Origin: Adhaeribacter swui
GTDB lineage: Bacteria > Bacteroidota > Bacteroidia > Cytophagales > Hymenobacteraceae
Direction: 5' to 3'
NCBI RefSeq assembly: GCF_014217805.1
Contig: NZ_CP055156.1
Location: 248,001-312,000 of the forward strand
DNA: 64,000 nt
Each line of letters begins with the position of its first letter. The first letter of the stretch is position 1. The notes under the pieces are model-generated. The model was not told where the DNA came from and searched no databases. It worked only from the letters and a program-made list of their open reading frames with translations. Both the position numbers and the translations under genes were made by a program. Shown piece by piece: positions 54,907-63,943 of the stretch.

Positions 54907-54955
54907 GTCTAAATACCAGAATCTAACATCTAATATCTAACATCCAAAATCTAAT
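54907..54955. repeat. short quasi-tandem repeat TCTAACATC
   Basis: ATCTAACATCTAATATCTAA and following copies form a degenerate 9-10 bp tandem array just 3' of queA. Its complement core AGATGTTAGA recurs in the last 30 bp of the window. Confidence 0.55.
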
Positions 54956-54956
54956 T

Positions 54957-56003
54957 TTAAATAATCAACATGGCATCGCCGTAGCTAAAGAAATTGTATT
55001 TCTCTTTTACGGCTGCATTATAGGCTTCCATAATAAGTTCGTAACCACCAAAAGCCGCCGCCATCATTAATAACGTAGATTCGGGCATGTGGAAGTTGGT
55101 TAACAAAGCATTGGCAATCCGGAAATCGTGCGGCGGGAAAATAAATTTATCGGTCCAGCCTTGGTTGGGCTTCAACCGGCCGTTCGCCGATACCGATGAC
55201 TCCAGCGCCCGCAAAGTGGTAGTACCAATAGAGCAAACGCGTTTTTTATTATCCAGCGCCTGGTTTACCAAAGTAGCGGTTTCTTCGGGCACAATAAAGC
55301 TTTCGGAATCCATTTTGTGCTTGGTTAAGTCTTCCACGTCTACGGGTCGGAAAGTTCCTAAACCAACGTGCAGCGTTACAGGAGTTACATTTACCCCTTT
55401 AAATTCCAGACGTTTTAACACTTCTTTGGTAAAGTGCAAACCAGCGGTGGGAGCAGCCACGGCGCCTACGTGTTTGGCGTAAACGGTTTGGTAGCGTTCG
55501 CGGTCTTCGGGTTGTGCTTCGCGCTTAATGTATTTGGGCAGCGGGGTTTCGCCGAGTTCGTTAATGGTTTTGTAAAATTCTTCGTCGGTGCCATCAAATA
55601 AAAACTTAATGGTACGACCACGGGAAGTAGTGTTATCAATTACTTCGGCTACTAAATCGCTTTCGCCGAAATACAGCTTATTACCCACCCGGATTTTCCG
55701 GGCCGGATCCACGAGAACATCCCACAGGTGAATGTCTTTATTTAGTTCACGGAGCAAAAATACTTCTATCTTGGCTCCGGTTTTTTCTTTGTTGCCGTAC
55801 ATGCGGGCCGGAAACACTTTGGTATCGTTAATTACCATGGTGTCGCCGTCGTCAAAATAATTTAAAATTTCTTTAAATATTTTATGTTCTATCTTGCCGC
55901 TATCGCGGTGTACCACCATCATGCGCGCTTCGTCGCGTTCTTTGGCGGGGTGCATGGCAAGAAGGTTGGCGGGCAGGTCAAATTTAAATTCGGAGAGCTT
56001 CAT
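54957..56003 (-). CDS. queA: S-adenosylmethionine:tRNA ribosyltransferase-isomerase
   Basis: Makes epoxyqueuosine in tRNA from preQ1 by transfer of the AdoMet ribosyl group. Blocks: [73 protein letters not shown] and [18 protein letters not shown]. 348 residues is standard. TAACTTTG at 56060-56067 (minus) is a good -7 candidate 57 bp upstream. Confidence 0.97.
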   Translation of the reverse strand: MKLSEFKFDLPANLLAMHPAKERDEARMMVVHRDSGKIEHKIFKEILNYFDDGDTMVINDTKVFPARMYGNKEKTGAKIEVFLLRELNKDIHLWDVLVDPARKIRVGNKLYFGESDLVAEVIDNTTSRGRTIKFLFDGTDEEFYKTINELGETPLPKYIKREAQPEDRERYQTVYAKHVGAVAAPTAGLHFTKEVLKRLEFKGVNVTPVTLHVGLGTFRPVDVEDLTKHKMDSESFIVPEETATLVNQALDNKKRVCSIGTTTLRALESSVSANGRLKPNQGWTDKFIFPPHDFRIANALLTNFHMPESTLLMMAAAFGGYELIMEAYNAAVKEKYNFFSYGDAMLII

Positions 56004-56128
56004 ATTTAATATTAACAGTATTAATTTAATATTACGGTATTAAATTTTAAAAAGAGGCGCAAAGTTAGTTAGTTTAGCGCAATTATTATTATTTTTAGAA
56101 AAATTACTTCAAAATCTCTTCAAAAAGA

Positions 56129-57376
56129 ATGATTTACCTCCGACTCATTCTGGAAAGTTTCCGGTTCGCCGGACAAGCCTTACGCGCTAACTTGCTGCGT
56201 ACCATACTTTCGTTGTTGGGGGTAACCATTGGCATTTTTGCTATTATTTCGGTTTTTACCATCGTGGATTCGCTGGAACGCAGCATTCGCAACAGTATGA
56301 ACTTTTTAGGTAATAACGTAATTTACGTGCAAAAGTGGCCTTGGTCGTTTGGCGGCGAGTATCCGTGGTGGAAATATTTTCAGCGGCCGGCTCCCAGTAT
56401 TCGCGAGTTTCGATTACTTGAGCGGCGCCTGGAAAATGCCCAGGGCGTAGCTATTTTCTGGGATAACGGCAACAATACGCTCAAGTACCGCAACAACAAT
56501 ATTTCGGATATTAATTTAATCGGCGTATCCTACGCCTACAATTTGGTTTCGGATATTCCTACCGCCGAAGGCCGTTATTTTACTACCCAGGAAGTGGATG
56601 CGGCCCGCAACGTAATTATCATTGGCGCTACCATCGCCGAAAATTTATTCCGGAATCAATCGGCTTTAGGCAAACCCATCCGGATTAAAGGATTAAAATT
56701 TACGGTGATTGGCGTAATGGAAAAGCAAGGCGAAAACATGCTGGGTGCGCCTACCAACGACAAAAATGCCATTATTCCGTACGGCGCCTTTAGTAAATTA
56801 TTTTCGATTGGCCGCGGCGGCGTAGAACCTACCATTGCCCTGAAAGGCTTTGACTCCGATCCGGGTTTGCTGGAACTGGAATACGAAGCTAAAGGCGTAA
56901 TGCGCAACATCCGGGGTCAGAAACCCCGCGAGGAAGATAGCTTTGCTTTAAACCGTCCCGAAATGGTAGCCGAAGCTATTTCCAGTTTGTTTAATGTAAT
57001 TGGGGTGGCCGGTTGGGTAATTGGCGGGTTCTCCATTTTGGTGGGTGGCTTTGGCATTGCCAACATCATGTTTGTATCGGTAAAAGAACGCACTAATATC
57101 ATCGGCATTCAAAAATCGCTGGGCGCTAAAAACTACTTTATCTTGTTTCAGTTTTTATTCGAGTCGGTTTTTTTAAGTCTAATTGGCGGTGGCGTGGGTA
57201 TTTTTATTGTTTTCCTGATTACGCTCATTCCGCAGGATGCTTTAAAATTACTGCTGAGCATTGCCAATATTTCGCTGGGTCTAGGTGTTTCGGTAGTAAT
57301 TGGCGTACTGTCGGGTATTATTCCAGCGGTACTGGCATCTAACCTCGACCCGGTAATTGCCATTCGCTCGAAGTAA
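56129..57376 (+). CDS. MacB/FtsX-type ABC permease
   Basis: 415 residues with four membrane helices: one at the N-terminus (LLRTILSLLGVTIGIFAIISV), then a periplasmic MacB_PCD domain, and three at the C-terminus with the FtsX core (GGFGIANIMFVSVKERTNIIGIQKSLGA, ESVFLSLIGGGVGIFIVFL and a PAVLASNLDPVIAIRSK end). No ATPase gene adjoins. The orphan ATPase at 34035-34703 is one candidate partner but there will be others outside the window. Possibly a lipoprotein- or peptide-release exporter. Confidence 0.92.
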   Translation: MIYLRLILESFRFAGQALRANLLRTILSLLGVTIGIFAIISVFTIVDSLERSIRNSMNFLGNNVIYVQKWPWSFGGEYPWWKYFQRPAPSIREFRLLERRLENAQGVAIFWDNGNNTLKYRNNNISDINLIGVSYAYNLVSDIPTAEGRYFTTQEVDAARNVIIIGATIAENLFRNQSALGKPIRIKGLKFTVIGVMEKQGENMLGAPTNDKNAIIPYGAFSKLFSIGRGGVEPTIALKGFDSDPGLLELEYEAKGVMRNIRGQKPREEDSFALNRPEMVAEAISSLFNVIGVAGWVIGGFSILVGGFGIANIMFVSVKERTNIIGIQKSLGAKNYFILFQFLFESVFLSLIGGGVGIFIVFLITLIPQDALKLLLSIANISLGLGVSVVIGVLSGIIPAVLASNLDPVIAIRSK

Positions 57377-57739
57377 GCCAGTCTGCTATTCTAATTTTTA
57401 AAATTTTAAATTTTCTGGCCAACCTTTTGGGGTACTGTGTCCTGGCACTTTATTATCCTTTCTATAGCACCATTAAGTTTATAGCAAACCCAAACACAGG
57501 TTTAAGCAAAATCCGGTGAAAGCCCGAAAACGGCTTTATTTTACTCTGTTTGCTATTTTCTAAGTTTTTATTAATCCCCAAACCGCAACTTTTCCGCAGA
57601 ATTCGAGTTGTTATAAATCGGCCTTGTCCAATAAAAACAAGCTATTTGCAACTGCGACAACCGATTTTTAAAATTTTTAATTTCTAGAATACATTATACC
57701 ACGGCAACGCCACCCGGCATTGCTTGATTTTGATTACCT
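57377..57739. other. intergenic region, no gene seen
   Basis: 363 bp. Contains A/T-only palindromic strings at 57392-57411 (20 bp shared with 33792-33811) and about 57666-57683. No hairpin terminator with G+C content and no clear -7/-33 pair was found. Confidence 0.45.
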
Positions 57740-58603
57740 ATGGCTAAACTCAGTAAAACCAGCAAAACCAAACTTCAGGAAGAAACTACCAACACTGGTA
57801 GTGGACAAACTATTATTCAACCCGATGTAAACGAAAATAAGGCGAAATCGATTAAAGAAGCCAAAAAGCAAGCTTTAAAAGAAAACCGCACTATTTCCGA
57901 CGACGATAGTAAGATCCGGAAAGCATTTGTAGACAAAGACTGGAACGAAATCCGGGTTGCCGATTCCTGGCAGATTTTTAAAGTAATGGCCGAATTTGTA
58001 GAGGGCTTCGAGAAACTATCACGCATCGGGCCTTGCGTTTCAATCTTTGGTTCGGCGCGTACCAAGCGCGATAGCCCTTATTACAAAATGACGGAAGAAA
58101 TTGCGGCCAAACTGGTGCGGCACGGTTACGGTGTAATTACCGGCGGCGGTCCCGGCATTATGGAAGCGGGTAACAAAGGCGCCCATTCCGAAGGGGGTAA
58201 ATCAGTGGGTTTAAACATTGAATTGCCGTTCGAACAATTTCATAATATTTACATCGACCACGATAAGCTGCTGGACTTTGATTACTTCTTCGTGCGGAAA
58301 GTAATGTTTGTGAAATACGCGCAAGGTTTTGTGGTAATGCCCGGCGGCTTTGGCACCCTCGACGAGTTATTCGAAGCGATTACCTTAATTCAAACCAAGA
58401 AAATTGGCAGGTTCCCGATTATTCTAGTGGGTAAAAAATATTGGCAAGGCTTATTCGATTGGATTGAAGACGTGATGCTGAACTCCGAAAGCAATATCAG
58501 TCCGGAAGATTTAAATTTAGTGCACCTGGTAGATAATGCCACCGACGCCGTAAAAGTAATCGACGAGTTCTATAGCAAATACTTGTTATCGCCGAACTTC
58601 TAG
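57740..58603 (+). CDS. LOG-family (TIGR00730) Rossmann protein
   Basis: 287 residues. A Lys/Gln/Glu-rich N-terminal extension of about 70 residues precedes a nucleotide-binding domain with VSIFGSARTKRD, ITGGGPGIMEAGNKGA, and PGGFGTLDELFEAITLIQT (the PGGxGTxxE signature). Such proteins hydrolyse nucleoside monophosphates (cytokinin-riboside phosphoribohydrolase activity in LOG enzymes); the substrate here is inferred only from the motif. Single gene. Confidence 0.9.
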   Translation: MAKLSKTSKTKLQEETTNTGSGQTIIQPDVNENKAKSIKEAKKQALKENRTISDDDSKIRKAFVDKDWNEIRVADSWQIFKVMAEFVEGFEKLSRIGPCVSIFGSARTKRDSPYYKMTEEIAAKLVRHGYGVITGGGPGIMEAGNKGAHSEGGKSVGLNIELPFEQFHNIYIDHDKLLDFDYFFVRKVMFVKYAQGFVVMPGGFGTLDELFEAITLIQTKKIGRFPIILVGKKYWQGLFDWIEDVMLNSESNISPEDLNLVHLVDNATDAVKVIDEFYSKYLLSPNF

Positions 58604-59031
58604 ACTTTTTTCTAATTTAAATCTCACCCAAAAACATCTATTCTTCAAAGTTCCAGAGCACCATCGCAGCCAATTTCCTGATAAAAAATATGAACGGGAT
58701 GAAAAATCCCGTTCAAGTAAGAAGCTTACGCTCGAGAAAATAAAAAATTTAAAATTTTAGCTGATAAGCTAATAAGCGACCGTTCTGGTTTTTTTTCTAA
58801 AATTTAAAACTAAAATTAATTGACAATATAGTTTACTCAAACAGAATTGCTTAAGCTGGAAGCATTGCCAATTAGCCGGTTTAATCAATAAAATAATTCG
58901 GAATACATCCGCTTCAATACTAACTTTTATGATAATTTCAGAAAAGTGATTGTTTTAAAATTATCCGGAAACCCGAACCAACCTTAAATTATAGGGGTTG
59001 TTACAAATCAAAACCGGTAAAAGTACTTCGC
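58604..59031. other. intergenic region with 10-bp hairpin
   Basis: 428 bp. TGAACGGGAT/ATCCCGTTCA (58691-58715, loop GAAAA) is a perfect hairpin 87 bp past the LOG gene. No T run follows on the plus strand, so it may be weak or regulatory. An A/T element lies at about 58741-58759. No gene seen; TAACTTTTATG near 58920 is a weak -7-like site. Confidence 0.5.
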
Positions 59032-59949
59032 ATGGCACACCTCATTTCTTATACAAAATACTTATTTTTTGCTGCTTGTTTATTAGGTGTTGTAAATTTA
59101 TGTAGCCAGCAAGTAAGCCCCAGCCAGATCGCTAATTTAGGTCATCGGCCTTTTCCTTTGCCTCAATCATTGTCTTTTGCTGGTGAGCCAGTTCCTTTTG
59201 ATGTGCCCGATGTAGCCGAACGCCTTGACCGCGAATTACAATCGAATGCCTACTTTCACTCGAACGTATTACTGGCGCTAAAACGCTTACAACGTTCGTT
59301 ACCCGAAATGGAACGATTACTGGAGGCCAACGGTTTACCCGCCGATTTTAAGTATGTAGCTTTAGCGGAAAGTTTACTGGGCAATGTTATTTCGCCGAAA
59401 GGCGCAGTAGGTGTATGGCAGTTTATGCCGGCTACCGCCCGGGAATTAAAACTTACCATTAACGACGAAGTAGACGAACGGTACCATTTCGAAAAATCAA
59501 CTATTGCGGCTTGTACTTATTTTAAAAAGGCAAAGCAACGTTTCGGTTCCTGGACTAACGCGGCTGCTTCGTACAACCGGGGCATGGGTGGTTTACAAGC
59601 TGCTTTAAAAGCCCAAAAAGTTACCTCGTATTACGATTTGTACCTGAACGAAGAAACTTCACGGTACTTGTTCCGGATTTTAGCGTTAAAAGAAATTCTG
59701 GAGAACCCGAAGCGTTACGGTTTTGATTTGCTGCAAGCCGATGCGTACGCCAATGTACCTACTCGATCCATAACCGTATCCAATACCATTGATGATTTAC
59801 CACAGTTTGCTTTGGAACAAGGCATTAACTATAAAACTCTGCGCCTGCAAAACCCTTGGTTGCGTGGTTACAAATTAACTGTAGCCGATACCACCTCCGT
59901 TTACTCGTTACAAATTCCGCAAACTTCGGTAAACTCGGCGCGGGATTAA
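59032..59949 (+). CDS. exported lytic transglycosylase (family 1, MltD-like)
   Basis: 305 residues. Signal peptide about 1-24 (FFAACLLGVVNLC). The SLT domain has the catalytic Glu113 in ALAESLL, then SPKGAVGVWQFMPATARELK and ASYNRGMGGL. A C-terminal segment (TIDDLPQFALEQGINYKTLRLQNPWLRG in parts) resembles a single degenerate LysM-like module. It cleaves peptidoglycan between MurNAc and GlcNAc. An A/T-only hairpin 21 bp past the stop may terminate it. Cys24 could be a lipidation site but the lipobox is poor. Confidence 0.9.
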   Translation: MAHLISYTKYLFFAACLLGVVNLCSQQVSPSQIANLGHRPFPLPQSLSFAGEPVPFDVPDVAERLDRELQSNAYFHSNVLLALKRLQRSLPEMERLLEANGLPADFKYVALAESLLGNVISPKGAVGVWQFMPATARELKLTINDEVDERYHFEKSTIAACTYFKKAKQRFGSWTNAAASYNRGMGGLQAALKAQKVTSYYDLYLNEETSRYLFRILALKEILENPKRYGFDLLQADAYANVPTRSITVSNTIDDLPQFALEQGINYKTLRLQNPWLRGYKLTVADTTSVYSLQIPQTSVNSARD

Positions 59950-59970
59950 GAGATCTGCTTTCTAGGTAGC

Positions 59971-60007
59971 ATTTTTTAAATTTTAAGATTTTCAAAATTT
60001 AAAAAAT
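59971..60007 (+). terminator. A/T-only hairpin after the transglycosylase gene
   Basis: 14-bp arms ATTTTTTAAATTTT and AAAATTTAAAAAAT around a 9-nt loop. It has no G/C, so it is an unusual terminator candidate, but its position 21 bp after the stop fits. Confidence 0.4.
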
Positions 60008-60010
60008 TTG

Positions 60011-60094
60011 TTTGTGAAGACACAAATGATGGCAAAGATGGTAAACAGGGGCACTAAGATGCCGCCGTTATGCCGCCGTTTGTGTCTTCACAAA
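60011..60094. repeat. paired palindromes TTTGTG-N4-CACAAA in inverted array
   Basis: TTTGTGAAGACACAAA (60011-60026) and its exact complement at 60079-60094 flank 52 bp. Each arm is also a palindrome by itself. The middle carries ATGCCGCCGTT twice in tandem (60059-60069, 60070-60080). Confidence 0.7.
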
Positions 60095-60327
60095 TGGCTT
60101 TTATGCACGTCTTCGTACTATTAACCAACTATCTTCTACCTAATTTCCAAATCTAAAAAGGCTTTATTCCGGTTTATTCAGTTCATTAAAAAGTAAAATT
60201 TTTAAAAATGTTCTGATTACAGGCTACACTCCCACCCAGCAGAACACCGCATTTAAATTAAACTAAAACGGCCGAAAATTGGTTAAGATATGATTAACCT
60301 TAACCTGCTAATACGCGGTATTTTGCG

Positions 60328-60335
60328 TATCTTTG
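60328..60335 (+). promoter_or_regulatory. candidate uvrA -7 element
   Basis: TATCTTTG 20 bp before the uvrA ATG matches TAnnTTTG; the -33 TTTG is not conserved at 19 nt. The rest of the 406-bp gap 59950-60355 holds the A/T hairpin and paired palindromes. Confidence 0.45.
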
Positions 60336-60355
60336 CGGATTAATTAAGCCCCACA

Positions 60356-63256
60356 ATGGCCTCAGAAAAAGAAGCAAATCTACTTATTGATAATGGGACC
60401 GCCACGGCGGAAACACCCGAAACACCCTCTACCACCGAAGCGCCTTTAATTGAAGTTTACGGTGCCCGGGAACATAATTTAAAAAATATTAGCCTGAAAA
60501 TTCCACGCAACAAGCTGGTAGTTTTTACCGGCATTAGCGGCAGCGGCAAGTCGTCGTTGGCGTTTGATACCATTTACGCCGAAGGCCAGCGCCGCTACAT
60601 GGAAACCTTTTCGGCGTACGCGCGCTCCTTCCTGGGCGGATTGGAGCGGCCCAACGTAGACAAGATTGAAGGCTTAAGCCCGGTTATTTCCATTGAGCAA
60701 AAAACCACTAGCCGTAACCCGCGCTCCACGGTAGGCACCATCACCGAAATTTACGATTTCCTGCGTTTACTCTACGCCCGTACTGCCGAAGCATTTAGTT
60801 ATGTTACTGGCGAACGCATGATCCGGCAGTCCGATGATCAGATTGTAAACCATATTCTCGAAAACCACGACAAGAAAAAGCTGATTATTCTGGCACCGGT
60901 GGTAAAAGGTCGCAAAGGGCACTACCGCGAATTATTCGAGCAAATTCGGAAAATGGGCTTTGTGCGCGTACGGGTTGATGGTGATTTAATGGAACTGGTG
61001 CCTAAAATGCAGGTCGACCGTTACAAAATTCACGACATCGAAATTGTCATCGATAAGATTATCGTGAACACGGAAGATCGTTACCGGCTGTCGAGCTCCA
61101 TTCAAAATGCGCTGACACACGGCAAAGGTACCGTTACCATTCTGGATCCGGATACCAACGCATCGCACTTTTTCTCACGCCACCTCATGGACCCGGCTAC
61201 TGGTATTGCTTACGACGATCCGGCGCCTAACACGTTCTCGTTTAACTCGCCTTATGGCGCTTGCCCGAATTGCAATGGATTAGGGGAAATTCAGGAAATT
61301 ACCGAAGAATCGATTATTCCGGATAAAACTTTAAGTATTAGCCGCGGCGGCATTGCGCCCCTCGGTGAGTTTCGCGACATCTGGATTTTTAACCAGATTC
61401 AAACCATCCTGAAACAAAACAAACTCAGCATTTCTACGCCGATTCAGGATATTCCGGCACCCGTTTTAAACCAGTTGCTGCACGGCATCGACGAAGATAT
61501 TATTGTAAAAGCCAAGGGGCAGAACTTTATTACCCAATTTGAAGGCATTATTAATTTCCTGCGCAAACAAATGGATTCGGATTCGGATGCTATCCGGACC
61601 TGGATTAATGAGTTTACGCAAACCAGCGTGTGTCCCGAGTGCCAAGGTTACCGGCTGAAGAAAGAATCGCTGCATTTTAAAATTGACGGCTTGCACATCG
61701 GCCAACTGGCGCAGTTTAACATTGGCAAGCTAGCCGATTGGTTTACGAACCTGGAAGACCGGTTAACCGAACGCCAGAATTTAATTGGCCGGGAATTGCT
61801 CAAAGAAATCCGGAAGCGGATTAAGTTTTTGTTAGACGTGGGTCTGGAATATCTGAACCTGCACCGCTCCGTACGCACCTTATCCGGCGGCGAATCGCAA
61901 CGTATCCGGTTGGCTACCCAAATTGGTACGCAGTTGGTGGGCGTATTGTACATTATGGATGAGCCCAGCATTGGCTTGCACCAGCGCGACAACGAAAAAC
62001 TGATTAATGCTCTTAAAAACCTGCGCGATATCGGTAACTCCGTAATTGTGGTGGAGCACGACAAGGACATGATTCTGCACGCCGATCATGTGCTGGATAT
62101 TGGTCCGGGGGCTGGTATTCACGGGGGCCATATCGTAGCGGCGGGTTCGCCCACCGAAATTTTTAACTCGGGCAGTTTAACCTCGCAGTATTTAAGCGGC
62201 CAGAAACACATTGAAGTACGCCGGGAAAAACGGCCCGGTAATGGCAAGTTCCTGGAACTACGCGGTGCCAAAGGTCATAATTTAAAAAATCTATCGGTTA
62301 CGTTTCCGTTAGGCAAATTGATTGCGGTTACCGGCGTGTCGGGCAGTGGTAAATCTACGTTAATCCACGATACTTTATTCCCGATTTTAAATCAGCATTT
62401 TTTTAATGCTAAACGCGATCCGCTTGCCTACCAGGCCATCGAAGGTCTGGAGCACCTGGATAAAGTAATTGAAGTAGATCAGTCGCCGATTGGCCGTACG
62501 CCGCGTTCCAATCCGGCTACGTACACCGGCATGTTCACGGATATCCGGGCTTTGTTCGCGCAATTACCCGAAGCTAAAATCCGGGGCTATTCGGCGGGAC
62601 GTTTTTCTTTTAACGTAAAAGGCGGTCGCTGCGAAACCTGCGAAGGCGCCGGCATGCGCACCATCGAAATGAATTTCTTACCGGACGTATACGTACCTTG
62701 CGAAACCTGCAAGGGCAAACGCTACAACCGTGAAACCCTGGAAGTACGCTTTAAAGGCAAATCCATTACCGATGTGCTGGACATGACCGTAGAAAAAGCG
62801 GTAGAGTTTTTCGATAACCAGCCGCGCATTTTGCGCAAAGTGCAAATTTTAAACGAAGTAGGTTTAGGCTACATTACTTTGGGGCAACAAGCCACTACCC
62901 TATCGGGCGGCGAGGCACAACGGGTAAAATTATCTACCGAGTTAGCTAAAAAAGATACCGGTAAAACGTTTTATATTCTGGATGAACCAACCACTGGTTT
63001 GCATTTCGAAGACATTAAGCATTTGGCCGATGTGATTCATAAGCTCGTGGACAAAGGCAACACGGTACTGCTCATTGAGCATAATTTGGATATGATTAAA
63101 GTTGCCGACCACATTATTGATATTGGTCCGGAAGGTGGCGACGCGGGCGGCACCATTGTGGCCCAAGGTACACCCGAAGAAGTAGCTGCCTGCAATAAAG
63201 GCTATACCGCCCGGTTCCTGCGCGAAGAATTACGTACCAGCCAATATTTGCCTTAA
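60356..63256 (+). CDS. uvrA: excinuclease ABC subunit A
   Basis: The damage-recognition ATPase of nucleotide excision repair. It is a tandem ABC protein with Walker A GISGSGKSS at 59-67 and GVSGSGKST in the second half, and signatures LSGGESQRIRLA and LSGGEAQRVKLS. The insertion zinc module is intact: CETC (Cys759, 762) and a later CETCKG. The earlier module has only the second pair, CPNCNG (Cys303, 306); where E. coli UvrA has a first CxxC this protein reads RHLMDPATG. An N-terminal extension of about 28 Glu/Thr-rich residues explains the length of 966. A terminator follows. Confidence 0.97.
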   Translation: MASEKEANLLIDNGTATAETPETPSTTEAPLIEVYGAREHNLKNISLKIPRNKLVVFTGISGSGKSSLAFDTIYAEGQRRYMETFSAYARSFLGGLERPNVDKIEGLSPVISIEQKTTSRNPRSTVGTITEIYDFLRLLYARTAEAFSYVTGERMIRQSDDQIVNHILENHDKKKLIILAPVVKGRKGHYRELFEQIRKMGFVRVRVDGDLMELVPKMQVDRYKIHDIEIVIDKIIVNTEDRYRLSSSIQNALTHGKGTVTILDPDTNASHFFSRHLMDPATGIAYDDPAPNTFSFNSPYGACPNCNGLGEIQEITEESIIPDKTLSISRGGIAPLGEFRDIWIFNQIQTILKQNKLSISTPIQDIPAPVLNQLLHGIDEDIIVKAKGQNFITQFEGIINFLRKQMDSDSDAIRTWINEFTQTSVCPECQGYRLKKESLHFKIDGLHIGQLAQFNIGKLADWFTNLEDRLTERQNLIGRELLKEIRKRIKFLLDVGLEYLNLHRSVRTLSGGESQRIRLATQIGTQLVGVLYIMDEPSIGLHQRDNEKLINALKNLRDIGNSVIVVEHDKDMILHADHVLDIGPGAGIHGGHIVAAGSPTEIFNSGSLTSQYLSGQKHIEVRREKRPGNGKFLELRGAKGHNLKNLSVTFPLGKLIAVTGVSGSGKSTLIHDTLFPILNQHFFNAKRDPLAYQAIEGLEHLDKVIEVDQSPIGRTPRSNPATYTGMFTDIRALFAQLPEAKIRGYSAGRFSFNVKGGRCETCEGAGMRTIEMNFLPDVYVPCETCKGKRYNRETLEVRFKGKSITDVLDMTVEKAVEFFDNQPRILRKVQILNEVGLGYITLGQQATTLSGGEAQRVKLSTELAKKDTGKTFYILDEPTTGLHFEDIKHLADVIHKLVDKGNTVLLIEHNLDMIKVADHIIDIGPEGGDAGGTIVAQGTPEEVAACNKGYTARFLREELRTSQYLP

Positions 63257-63280
63257 GATACTTTTGCTGAATGAAGCTGT

Positions 63281-63327
63281 AGCAGCCGTTGTGCTTTCAA
63301 ATAGAAACGCAACGGCTGCTTTTTTTA
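63281..63327 (+). terminator. uvrA terminator
   Basis: An 11-bp stem AGCAGCCGTTG/CAACGGCTGCT with an 18-nt loop and a T7 run, 25 bp past the uvrA stop. Confidence 0.88.
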
Positions 63328-63646
63328 AAATTATTTTATTTCACCTGGTTTCTCGCTGTAATGCACCCTTGTGGCAAACGCCACTCTAGCTATCATCTTA
63401 AATTACATCTACTTATATACCAGTAAATTACAACACATACTTTCAGTAATTTTTTTTCAAACTAACTTATTTAAAAGCTTTTAATTTTTGTTTATTACTT
63501 TAATTTTTAATTATTTTTAAAAAAGACGGAAATATTAATCTTTAATATATTTCGTTCGTACTAGTGAAAAATTTAATTTACCGCGTAATTTCTGAGTTCG
63601 ACTTTTCAGCTTTCGTCAGATATTATTAGTGAGGAGAATTTCCTAG
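63328..63646. other. A/T-rich leader of the last gene
   Basis: 319 bp, no gene. It ends with GAGGAG at 63631-63636, 10 bp before the ATG, one of the few Shine-Dalgarno-like sites in the window. Confidence 0.5.
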
Positions 63647-63943
63647 ATGAAAGAGACTACCTTTTTAAATTTAATTACCACCAACACCGGCCAGCAGTAC
63701 GTTATCGATCACCTGGACCAGGTTGCTTTAGGCATTGTAAGCAATACGAGTGCTACTTCTAACCCGGCTTTTATTCCTACCACTTACTCCGTGTATAAAA
63801 CCATTATTGCAGACGAGTACTTGCTGGAAATAACCCAATACAACAGCGACGAAGATACCCTGCATACCTCTTACCAGGTTATTTCGGAAGAAGAAGCTTT
63901 ACCGTACCTGGATAATGGCAATACCAATATGCTATTCTATTAA
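63647..63943 (+). CDS. small protein of unknown function (98 aa)
   Basis: 98 residues, soluble and acidic, with no signal peptide: MKETTFLNLITTNTGQQYVI, then a Ser/Thr/Asn-rich stretch (VSNTSATSNPAF) and an acidic end (EISQY-type strand read EITQYNSDEDTLHTSYQVIS, then EEEALPYLDNGNTNMLFY). I do not recognise it. A GAGGAG ribosome site 10 bp upstream supports translation. It lies alone at the end of the window; the next gene is not visible. Confidence 0.65.
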   Translation: MKETTFLNLITTNTGQQYVIDHLDQVALGIVSNTSATSNPAFIPTTYSVYKTIIADEYLLEITQYNSDEDTLHTSYQVISEEEALPYLDNGNTNMLFY

